Both the position numbers and the translations under genes were made by a program. Source: Tumebacillus_A lipolyticus (GTDB lineage: Bacteria > Bacillota > Bacilli > Tumebacillales > Tumebacillaceae). Taken from it: a DNA stretch of 64,000 nucleotides. The stretch is from positions 682,001-746,000 of the forward strand of contig NZ_JBHUIO010000005.1 in NCBI RefSeq assembly GCF_042682745.1. Direction: 5' to 3'. The notes beneath the pieces are model-generated. The model worked only from the letters and a program-made list of their open reading frames with translations, was not told where the DNA came from and did not search any database. Below, in pieces: positions 43,301-51,300 of this stretch. How positions within the stretch are numbered: position 1 is the first letter of the stretch; every line of letters starts with the position of its first letter.

Positions 43301-45014
43301 CATCTTCCAGCACTTGGCGTATCCGAGCCATCGGCGCATCCGTATCCAGCGGCAAATACGCGCCGCCCGCTTTGAGAATCCCGATCAGCGCCACCACCAT
43401 GTCGAGCGAGCGATCCAAACACAGACCCACCGGCACGTCCGGGCCGACCCCAAGCGCACGCAGCTGGTATGCCAGTTGGTTCGCCTGCGCCTCCAACTGC
43501 GCATAGGTCATCGACTCCTCGCCGTAGATCGCCGCCACATGGTGAGGCGTTCGTGCCGCCTGCGCTTCAAACAAGTGATGCAAACAGACGGGAGGAACCT
43601 CGGTCGCCGTCTCATTCCACTCAAACACCACCTGCCGCTGCTCCGCTTCGCTTAACAAGGGCAGCGTGGCAATCGACCGCTCCGGATCGGCGACAGCAGC
43701 CTCCAGCAGCTGCTCAAAATGCTGGGCCATCCGCACAATCGTCAGTTCGTCGAACAGATCCGTGTTGTACTCGAACTTGGCCACCAATCCGCGATCCTCT
43801 TGGCAGATCCAGAGCGTCAGGTCGGTCTTTGCTGTCTTGTTGTCGATCACATACTGGGTCAGGCTGAGACCTGGCATCTCCCGTCCCTTTGTAAAATCGC
43901 GCTCCGAGAGAAACATCACCTGAAACACCGGCGAGTAGCTGGGGTCGCGCTCCTGCTGCAGTTCCTCCACCAATTTATCAAACGGCAACTCCCCGTTCGC
44001 ATAGGAAGCGCGGGCACTCTGATCGACATGAGACAGCAATTCACGGAACGACATCTCGCCCGACAATTGCGTCCGCAGCGCCACGGTGTTCACAAAACAG
44101 CCGATCAAGCCATGCGTTTCCTCTTGGTTGCGCCCCGCCACCGGCGAGCCGACCACAATGTCCTGCTGACCGGAATAGCGGTACAGCAGCACATTGTACA
44201 CAGCGAGCAGCGCCGTGTTCATCGTCACGCCCGCCTCTTGACGCAAAGACTTCAACCGCTCCACCAGCGCAGGCGGCAGGACATGCGAATAGCGCACCCC
44301 GTCAAACGTCTGTACCGCCGGGCGCGAACGGTCGGTCGGCAATTTCAAGAACGGCGGAGCTCCCTCTAGATGCTGTTTCCAAAAATCAAGCTGTGCCGCC
44401 ACGACAGCACTCTCCATAAACTGGTTGTGCCACACCGCATAATCGGGATATTGAATCGGCAGTGCAGCGAGTTGCGGCTCCTGCCCGGTGGCAAATGCGG
44501 AATAAAGGGCGCACAGCTCCTTGCAAAACACGCCCAACGACCAGCCGTCGAAAATGATGTGATGGATGATGAACACCAGCACATGTTCCCGTTCTGCCAA
44601 CTTGAACAGCGTAAACGTAAACACCGGACCCTCGCCCAGATCGAACGGCCGGCGTGCGACCTCGGTCACCATCCGTTCCAGCTGCGCCTCGCGCTCCGCT
44701 TCCGCCACAGCGCTCAGATCCATGATCGACAATTGCGGCTGCAGTTCGGAAGCGATCACCTGCACCGGCACCCCGTCCTCCGAACGATACGCAGCGCGCA
44801 ACATCTCGTGACGTTCGACGATCACCTCCAAGCTCCGCGTAAGCGCCGCCAGATCCAACTCCCCCTGCAACCGCATCGCCCGAAACGTGTTGTACATCGG
44901 ATGCCCCGGTTGCAATTGGTCGATAAACCACATGCGATTCTGGATCGAAGACAGCGTGCCGGTGTCGCGATACTGCTTTCGTTGAATGGTCAGTTCCTTC
45001 TCTAAATGGTTCAT
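40383..45014 (-). CDS. NRPS-2, C-A-PCP-C*
   Basis: 1543 residues behind GGGAGGT. C1 (IHHIIFDGWSLG near 152) is complete. A (YYTSGSTGKPKG near 623, YKTGDRGYL, ISGKIDRKQL) has pocket residues read by eye as D D C T G S T I D, not matching any code I know. PCP (LGGHSLHATR near 1016) is followed by a second C domain in which the HHxxxDG motif reads VYQIAYDG near 1213, so the catalytic histidine is Gln. The protein ends SEELDLDDLF without thioesterase. One module only, far from the first NRPS operon and in a segment bounded by Tn7-like boxes; codon use looks more GC-rich than its neighbours. Product unknown; C* may be structural, a docking domain, or may perform a non-canonical reaction. Confidence 0.92.
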   Translation of the reverse strand: MNHLEKELTIQRKQYRDTGTLSSIQNRMWFIDQLQPGHPMYNTFRAMRLQGELDLAALTRSLEVIVERHEMLRAAYRSEDGVPVQVIASELQPQLSIMDLSAVAEAEREAQLERMVTEVARRPFDLGEGPVFTFTLFKLAEREHVLVFIIHHIIFDGWSLGVFCKELCALYSAFATGQEPQLAALPIQYPDYAVWHNQFMESAVVAAQLDFWKQHLEGAPPFLKLPTDRSRPAVQTFDGVRYSHVLPPALVERLKSLRQEAGVTMNTALLAVYNVLLYRYSGQQDIVVGSPVAGRNQEETHGLIGCFVNTVALRTQLSGEMSFRELLSHVDQSARASYANGELPFDKLVEELQQERDPSYSPVFQVMFLSERDFTKGREMPGLSLTQYVIDNKTAKTDLTLWICQEDRGLVAKFEYNTDLFDELTIVRMAQHFEQLLEAAVADPERSIATLPLLSEAEQRQVVFEWNETATEVPPVCLHHLFEAQAARTPHHVAAIYGEESMTYAQLEAQANQLAYQLRALGVGPDVPVGLCLDRSLDMVVALIGILKAGGAYLPLDTDAPMARIRQVLEDAQAPVCVAHSSLLARLPEGVVSYVLMDRDAHLLAEQPTTAQVVAVTPEHLVSIYYTSGSTGKPKGVSSTHQGWVNRMIWMQRAYQLEAQETVLQKTTLTFDDAACEFFWPLMVGARIALLEPGLHKDPRAILDAAIRYQAAFLTFVPSMLALFVDAVTQEDREQLKCLRHVGSSGEALRSDLVRNFQERVGCSLHNTWGATEVSIDSTIHTCTEADAFEAEIVSVGRPIDNNRCYVLDEHLQPVPVGVAGDLYLAGIGLARDYLNDPERTREAFLPDPFFPGERMYKTGDRGYLRKDGCIMFLGRRDDQVKVRGQRVELAEIEAVLATHPSLQICTVVAFKRPDGYRLAAYYVLRDGEQTTSEALRAYLAERLPDYMVPWRFFLLEHMPTTISGKIDRKQLPDPGDDRPDLQTDFIEPSTAVEQQIAVVWQEILGVDRVGLADSFFHLGGHSLHATRIISRINREFQTRLPLRVFFEEPTIGGLARRVEQEQSCAGSRNEQGIPRLPRQAAYELSNAQQRLWFQYQYDAKHGYGFTLPYLIEGPLCRQSFAAAFAAVVARHSVMRTTYEERVGIPYQIVQDDMAIPCQFHDLTGRSEQEQWAALAEFAAADTLTPYDLSTGPLFRMNLFALTEQQHMMVLSVYQIAYDGWTAGVFMKDLRTYYEALAKGADLPQLPPALQYVEYAAWQNNRLASGELDVQKAYWLQQLAGDVAAPPLPYDYATPPAEHESSRYVQLQLDAALTDRLKELSRAQGNTLYMTVMTGLKMWMAKVSGATDITLCVPLSARTHPDLDGLMGLLVNPVVMRTDLTDNPSFAQALERVTKSALGAYANQDYPFDYVLNELRALRGSNVTPYSVVFVGQNAHSGFWELDEGVHVRVYPLEKLLADQQDLFAGLGDDLTVQFDLHMEMIERDGVLTFSTQYHPLRFRPETVEQFLQQLQHVLSQMVADPHLRLSQIQLFESEELDLDDLF

Positions 45015-45086
45015 TGTTTACCTCCCGTGCAGTGTTTTCGAAACGGTATTTTATCTGTTTCAGTTTATCATCGGTCGAATTATTTC

Positions 45087-45118
45087 ATTATAAATCATTA
45101 GTTTTAAAAGTTTGACAA
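45087..45118 (-). promoter_or_regulatory. Weak promoter candidate of NRPS-2
   Basis: Minus-strand TATAAT (45092-45087) with TTGTCA (45118-45113) 20 bases upstream, a longer spacer than ideal. The region 45015-45316 is otherwise AT-rich with no gene I can support. Confidence 0.3.
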
Positions 45119-45316
45119 TCAGCTCCAATTTCCTTTTCCTAAAATTGGATTTTTTAAATACTGTTCCTTAGCTGTAACAGAAAAACCGCTCTATTTCTCG
45201 TAAGGAATGAATGGACGGAATTTTGAGTGATGTGCCACCTGCCTACTTATTTGCACTAGTCGGTTTTATCCTCAGTCCAACCTTGAGGTCGCTCCCCCCC
45301 AACCCCCTCTCCAAAT

Positions 45317-45356
45317 AAAAAGGCTGTGTACCGTGATTGACTCACGGCACACAGCC
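45317..45356 (-). terminator. Terminator hairpin, repeated family copy 2
   Basis: GGCTGTGTACCGTGA (45322-45336) pairs with TCACGGCACACAGCC (45342-45356), one mismatch; TTTTTA follows on the minus strand. Same family as 37546-37586, with compensating changes in the stem. Confidence 0.75.
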
Positions 45357-45361
45357 AAAAT

Positions 45362-45405
45362 GGAATAACTTTTTTGTACCCGAAAGAACTTTTTTGTCAC
45401 TCTAC
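45362..45405 (-). repeat. Two adjacent TnsB-like boxes facing left
   Basis: On the minus strand, box 1 (45405-45382, core GACAAAAAAGTTCTTTC) and box 2 (core TACAAAAAAGTTATTCC, ending 45362) follow each other with ~20-base spacing, the packing known for Tn7 right ends. Box 1 with its GTAGAGT flank is identical over 24 bases to 37621-37644 in opposite orientation. Confidence 0.6.
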
Positions 45406-45555
45406 TGTTTCCGACAAATAAAGTTCTTTCCTTTGAGGCACGACGAGGCCTTGATGTACCGTTGTTCACCAGAGGAAAAATTGAAATAAAGTTCTTTCCT
45501 AAGTTAGGGGCTTCGTCAAAATCAGGGGAGCAAATAGAAAATAAAGTTCTTTCCT
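45406..45555 (+). repeat. Tn7-like left end with three spaced TnsB-like boxes
   Basis: Begins TGTTTCCGACAAATAAAG at 45406, comparable to the Tn7 terminus (TGT, five bases, GACAAAATAG). The 17-base core AAATAAAGTTCTTTCCT occurs identically at 45416, 45484 and 45538, in direct orientation and unevenly spaced (68 and 54 bases), as TnsB sites are in a Tn7 left end. Facing right, towards tnsE and tnsD. Confidence 0.7.
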
Positions 45556-45750
45556 TAGATATCTCCTTCTGTTTTATAAAAGCAACACTGTGGTCACCAT
45601 TGAGTAATCACTTCCCCAATATAAGCAATTTCATGGACTCACAGTTCAATCGGACCAGTTTTTCAGAACGGTTTGACTTCTATCTCGACTATAGAGTAGG
45701 AAGAAACTTGTATTGAGACCATAGTTATCCAAAAAATGATGTGCCTGACA

Positions 45751-45781
45751 AAAAAACCAGCTTAACTGACAAGCTGGTTCC
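45751..45781 (-). terminator. Terminator of the 45.8-kb gene
   Basis: On the minus strand AACCAGCTT-GTCAGTT-AAGCTGGTT followed by TTTTTGTC, 50 bases after the stop of the gene at 45832. The rest of 45556-45750 holds no supported gene. Confidence 0.8.
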
Positions 45782-45831
45782 ACTTTGACATCCTTTGCTT
45801 ATACCAAGGTTTTTGCTTATATGTGAACGAC

Positions 45832-47253
45832 TTATCCAAGAACCACTCTAATGTCCCAATCCCTCTGCTTACACTGATCTTCCATATCCTCTGAATCAAA
45901 CGTGGCACCATTGTAGCTTTTCAAATACGTTTGAAGTTCCTCCGAAAAAAATCTTTCTTTAGAAAAGATCAAGAATTTGAATTGATTTATAAATCTTCTC
46001 AAATTTTCGAACCAATAACGTGGTCCACCCTTTTCCAGTTTCTTAATCACAAGTTCATTGGAAGCCTCATCGTAATAGATCATATTGTAGCCAATGATCT
46101 TATTAAATCTGAAGAGTAGTTCGTTGTACAGATCATTCAGATCACTGGATGTGCTTGGGTATGAATGTCGAAAGACTTCAAGTTTATTAACTTCCTCATC
46201 CAATTCACGACCGTAAAAGCTATACCCGTATGAATTGATAAGATCTTTGTGGCTACATCTAAACTTTATGTCAGTACTCTCAAAGCCCAGAACATAGCCC
46301 TTAATTCGCTCATCTGCATATAGTACCTGAATTCCACTCTGAGAGAACAGTTCGTTGTATTTTGGAACAAGAGTATCCATGTATTCTTGTTTGTGAAGGT
46401 GGAGTGAGGTCATTCCGTTGACGTATCCATACTCCATCATTCTATCGTAATATTCCCGTGGACAGTTCTTTTTCGCCCAAACCGCAAGATCAACTGATAT
46501 AACGTGATCATCATCCTTGTGGATTTCAACATATCTCCGAATTCGTTCTCGCTCGATTTCATGCTCCTGCAACGCCACATGGATATAGTGGAGTGTCTTT
46601 CCACGTTTCCCATCGAGGTATCGATCGTAATGTATTTTCAGCACCGATACTTGTTTGTCATAGTTTCTTCTGGCTTTCTTGGGAATCACAATGGCCAAGC
46701 TATCTAACTCTCGATTCAGTTTTTCTACAATCGAGGTTATACCATTGATCTCCTTGTTGATCTGAATTTCGCTTCTCAAACGAATTGCGGATTTTTGACT
46801 CTTCAGCTTTTGTGCTTCATCCATTCCCAAGTCAAAATCAAACTTTCCAAAACAATCCCCACCTACATTAAGTCGAACGTTTTGATTGTGCACGTTAACA
46901 ATGTAGTAAATATGGTTGTTTGGTGTCCCACAGAGAGAACATGGAATTGGCTCTTCTCGATAGTCGATCGCATTACCTCCCGCAGAGTCATCGCCAATCC
47001 ATTCCTTAACCGCAGCTTTCAATAAGCGTTCTGCTACCGAAACAAAGTCTTCACGCCTGTCAGCATTTAGGCTTTCGAGGTCTTCCTCTTTAACACGATC
47101 CTTGTCAATCAGAAAAGAAAAAAACCATTCGAATTCTGGAATACTTTTCAGCAACTGACTCGCATTTAAAAGTGAGCAATCTTTTTTATGAAGCACTAAC
47201 CTCCCACGTGACTCCCTACTTTCTTCATTTGCTGATGACATCGCGCAACTCAT
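45832..47253 (-). CDS. Unknown protein with zinc-knuckle-like segment
   Basis: 473 residues from ATG 47253, preceded by TAGGAGGGGG. About 120 charged residues lead to PCSLCGTPNNHIYYIVNVHNQNVRLNVGGDCFGKF, a CxxC plus a later C, a probable zinc site. A long coiled-coil-like region follows (LKSQKSAIRLRSEIQINKE..), then a mixed alpha/beta C-terminal half. I do not recognise a family. As the cargo gene nearest the Tn7-like left end it could be a defence or element-maintenance factor, but nothing in its sequence proves this. It has its own terminator and is transcribed alone. Confidence 0.7.
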   Translation of the reverse strand: MSCAMSSANEESRESRGRLVLHKKDCSLLNASQLLKSIPEFEWFFSFLIDKDRVKEEDLESLNADRREDFVSVAERLLKAAVKEWIGDDSAGGNAIDYREEPIPCSLCGTPNNHIYYIVNVHNQNVRLNVGGDCFGKFDFDLGMDEAQKLKSQKSAIRLRSEIQINKEINGITSIVEKLNRELDSLAIVIPKKARRNYDKQVSVLKIHYDRYLDGKRGKTLHYIHVALQEHEIERERIRRYVEIHKDDDHVISVDLAVWAKKNCPREYYDRMMEYGYVNGMTSLHLHKQEYMDTLVPKYNELFSQSGIQVLYADERIKGYVLGFESTDIKFRCSHKDLINSYGYSFYGRELDEEVNKLEVFRHSYPSTSSDLNDLYNELLFRFNKIIGYNMIYYDEASNELVIKKLEKGGPRYWFENLRRFINQFKFLIFSKERFFSEELQTYLKSYNGATFDSEDMEDQCKQRDWDIRVVLG

Positions 47254-47520
47254 GGAACCCCCTCCTAACACTTTGAACAAACGATGATAGAATATCAGAT
47301 TATCAGGGTATGTTCAACCATTCCTTAATTTGAAATTTTATTTTCTATTTTCCTGAATGAAATTCTTCATTGCACTGCATTATTGAAAAAAGTATTTCCG
47401 GTAGTTTTTGATGAAGTATGTCCTAAGGTTCTTCAGAAGAAGATGTATGCTGTGCACCGCCTGCTACTTCTGAACTCATCAGACTTGATTAGTACCATTG
47501 CATAGAAAGGTGGACTTTAC

Positions 47521-47864
47521 ATGTCAAATAACAAAAATACATATATTTTCTTTGCACAGGAAATTCTCGCAGTAGCCAAATTGCAGAAGGGTTCGGAAAG
47601 AAGTATCTGGGTGACAGATACGAGGTTCGAAATGCAGGCATTGAGGCACTTTTTCTGAACCTGAATGCTGTCAAAACAATGGCAGAGGTATTAAAACGAT
47701 CGGCTTTCGTGATCACTCTTTGCGGCTATGGCAGTGAGAAATACCCAATCACACCTCCAAATATTACTCGGTTCCATTGGGGCTTTGACGATCCAGCCAA
47801 GGCGATGGGAACAGAAGAAGAAAAATGGACCGTCTTTCAACGCATACGTGACAAGATCGAGTAA
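47521..47864 (+). pseudogene. arsC: Decayed arsenate reductase (arsC, LMW-phosphatase type)
   Basis: Starts with AAAGGTGG and ATG 47521. In the next frame the P-loop reads LCTGNSRSSQ, then IAEGFGKKYLGD and YEVRNAGIEA, and after a gap FVITLCGYGSEKYPITPP and HWGFDDPAKAMGTEEEKW, all thioredoxin-coupled ArsC blocks. A frameshift near the A-run at ~47532 separates start and P-loop. The second P-loop cysteine is Arg/Ser, and about 17-20 residues around the HQTSD segment are missing. It cannot make a working enzyme. A hairpin with T-tract follows at ~47907-47933. Confidence 0.8.
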
Positions 47865-47937
47865 CGCATTATACAATTTGCTGAACAAGGTCAATAACGA
47901 TACGAAAAGGCCCTCGCCATGAGGACTTTTTTCCATC

Positions 47938-48304
47938 TTATGAATCCGTGTTGAGCAATTTCTCCATCGCCACGACATCTACAAATTTCCCTTCGAGAAT
48001 TCCTTGGTTTTGAAACACTCCCACCTCTCGAAAGCCAGCCTTGCGATACAGGCATTGGCCAAGACCGTTGAAAGGGAAGGTGAAAAGAACGAGTTTATGA
48101 AATTCGTTTTCTTGAGCCGTCTGCTCAAGCTCCTGTAACAACTTTTGTCCAATTTCACGACCACGATGTTCTCGATCGAAATATACTGAGAGACCACCCA
48201 CCCCTCTGTATGCGGTACGGCTACTGTATGGGTCTACCAATGCCCACCCAACAAGTTCACCTTCAAACTCAGGCAATTAGAACAAAGTAACGTCCTTGCC
48301 TGTT
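47938..48304 (-). pseudogene. arsN1: arsN1-like GNAT pseudogene, 5'-truncated (copy 1)
   Basis: Minus-strand frame 48276-47938 encodes ELVGWALVDPYSSRTAYRGV, then VYFDREHRGREIGQKLLQEL and FREVGVFQNQGILEGKFVDVV, the C-terminal two thirds of an ArsN1/phosphinothricin-type N-acetyltransferase. The N-terminal part is missing: only GRYFVLIA remains in another frame because of one extra T before GAGTTTGAAGG. Similarity to copy 2 (56338-56757) stops at about 48301, next to the giant gene. Both copies carry the same frameshift, so the gene was already broken before it was duplicated. Confidence 0.8.
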
Positions 48305-48317
48305 TAATTGCGATCGT

Positions 48318-51300
48318 TTAGGGAAGTTCTTTAATCATTCCTTGGATTTTGCCCATGAACCGTAAAGGCATACTGTATGGCAATTGGAGTAGCACATGTT
48401 TCGTCAGGTCGCTCTCCCACAGATAGGGAATTCTCACAAGAAGCTGTTTTAAGAAGTCCAAGAACATCGCGCTCGATTTCTCTGTGCTCTCCGTTTGAGA
48501 CAGTTGAGCTAAAATCATGATGATCCACTTCCACTTTTCCTCCGACTCTTTAACAACATCTGCAAGATCCTCAACCAGGATCGTTTGCCAGACAGCCCTA
48601 TCCTCCTCCGGCAACGCTGCAATCGCATCCGCGATGATTACCCCCTTTACAAGGAACGTATCATCTGTCCTGTGAAGAGATATGCGATATCGTTCCAAAC
48701 CGTGTAGGACAGCTGGGACAAGTTCATCGTCAATTCGAGAGCGAGACAGAATCCTCAACAGAGTTGGAACGAGATCACTCATCTCTCCATTTTCACCCGT
48801 AACCATGAGGACTTGCTTTGCTATTTGGTTTGGGTCAAACCACACCTCTTCTTGATCGACTCCCCACATTTGCAAGATGTCCTGTAGCCTAGACATGTTG
48901 TTTCGCGCATACGGCGAAGACAAGGGATTGTTTACTCTTGCAAAGGTAAGAAACACTTCTTCGATCCCTGGGAGTGAAAGTCTTTGTTCAAAAAACTTCG
49001 TACGCATATCACGAAGAACCGCCAGTAGGCGTTCGTGTTTGATAGGATTCTCCTCCAAGACACCTAACGCTCCCCCGACCACCGTTCTCCACATCGATGC
49101 TGAGCGTGGATGCGCTACATCAAGAGGATACGCTTTGATCCCCATTAGAATTGGATGCTGCACCAACACCTGCTTGTTGATCTCACGTAACTTCTGACTT
49201 AGCTTCTCTACTTCTTCTAAAGAGGGATGAATATCTTGAGCAAACAGGTGTACCATTCGATCTGCATAGAGATAAGCCCAAAGCGACCGGTGTGTTTCGG
49301 ACGAGAGTTGGTACTCATGGACGGTTGCAAGATGACAGTCTGCGTACTTCAACATAGCCAAGTACATGTCAAACCATATTTTGTCGGACCGGAAATCCCC
49401 ACTTTCCACATTGAGCATCTTTTCCATCACTTCTTGGAACACTTCTTTCTCTTCATCTTGAAGATCTAGAACAAGATAGCGCAAGATATTCTGTAGTTGA
49501 ATCGGATTTCTCGAGCTCGACAAGGTTTCTCGACACCACTTGCGAACAAGGTGTTCCGGCAATACCTGTTCGCTCACCATCCTCTGAACAAGCCTAGAAA
49601 ATTGACTGTCTCCCCCCATTGGCATCGCACTGCAAACTGACAACATATCCCTTGCCCCTCGACTTTCAGACATGCTTCTGTACATGCCATACCACGTATC
49701 ACTAGTCCATTCATCATCAGGAATAGGCAACCAGTTCCTAAACATCTCGGGCTTCGAGGGAAAATAGACCTCATGTCCATCTAGTAGCTCCTGCAGAACT
49801 TGAAGAAAATAGAATTGATGCGAGACGCTTAGCCTAAACTGGAGTTCTTCCACTACTTTTGAAACGTCCCCTTCGAGACCCAATTGTGAGCGGACACGAT
49901 CAAGGTGATCGTCTGTCAGATACAAGTAAGGACTGGCCTTCATGAGCCATCGAAGTCGCATTGTCGGGTTAGGATGGGTAAGTTCTTCATAGAGTACAGG
50001 GATTTTGGACTCAAAGCTCGGTGTGTGCAATTGGATAAACTGAGTTGCTAGATTCTGACCCTCATGAAACGTCACAGCTAGCGTGTGGCCCGCATGGTGT
50101 TCCTCACCTGTAACATCATGGCCTCGCTCCAAAGATCTGTTAACCATTAGCTCCCATTTTTCATGCGGGATGGTAAGGTTTTCAACATGCAACGTCCTCC
50201 TTGGACTGAACCCGAATTGTTTTAGCAAATCACCGGCCAATTCCTCTGGTAGATTTGATGTGAATCTCAGCAACACCGTTCTCAAAATCTGTGAAGGTTG
50301 TTCAAAGATGATCGAAGAGAGATTCACATACTCCTCAATAAACCGACAACGAAGTTGCGGATGACTGTTCCAACGATACAACAGCCTAGGGTATAACCAG
50401 TCGAGATATGCTTGGCGGTTCTTTTCCGAAAATCGGAGTGAACGCAGCACAAGTTGTACATCGTTTTGAGCTATTAGCCTTTCTACAGAGAAGTCCATTC
50501 CCACCGTGTCCGGAAGGTCGGCATTGACCTCAAACATCACGCGCAACACCCATTCGGACCGAGCGTATGTTTCTACAAAGTCAGTGTCGGCATCATAATC
50601 CTTCCACAGCAGTCGCAACACCTCGAGGGCTTCGTCTTGCAACAATTTGATATACCCTACGCGTTCTGGGATCAGGTAGTGGGGTAAACATTCACTACCC
50701 AGAAATGAACAACCTCCTATGGCAGAATCGAGTGAGTACCTTAACGTGAGGAGGTTCCGATTTTCAATCAAGTTGCCTGTCGGATGGTCGACTCTCGATT
50801 GCATCAGTAATCGTTGAACGTAAAATGCTGGCGGAACACGGTACTGGACATGACTGCGGTACAACTTGTTTAGTTTTTCAACATGTTGTGGTCCTGTCAA
50901 AAACCCCCGATTCTCTAAGAACGACAAAACATCAAACACATTGACCAACGGAGCTTGACTACTAGAGCCTGCTACATAACTGTTCAGACATCGTTCATCA
51001 CACCAGATTGGAAGAATCTCTCCCTCATGTTCCTCCAAAATATCACGCATTTGCCCTGTGAGTCTTTCATCTTCTGACTCTCTCTTGGAACTACGGAGAT
51101 AATGTAATTTCTCTTCCGCAAGCAAGTTTCGAAGTTTCTCCACCAGACCTTCCAGCCACTGAATGGTCTCTCGTTGTATGTTCGTATGCTCTTGTTCATC
51201 TTCCAATGCTTGTTTGACCCTAGTTGGAACAAGTACGTCAAAATGGTCGGTTAACTGTTCGAGCCAGTCATGTTCGGCCATTTCTTGTAAAAAGAGCATG

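Noticed and set aside
45416..45555. Three direct repeats as a CRISPR array
   Set aside because: Repeats are 17 bp, spacers differ in length (51 and 37 bp), only three units and no cas genes; TnsB-type boxes explain them better.
47938..48276. Intact GNAT acetyltransferase starting MPEFEGELVGW
   Set aside because: It lacks the N-terminal third of the fold; comparison with 56338-56757 shows a one-base insertion and truncation.
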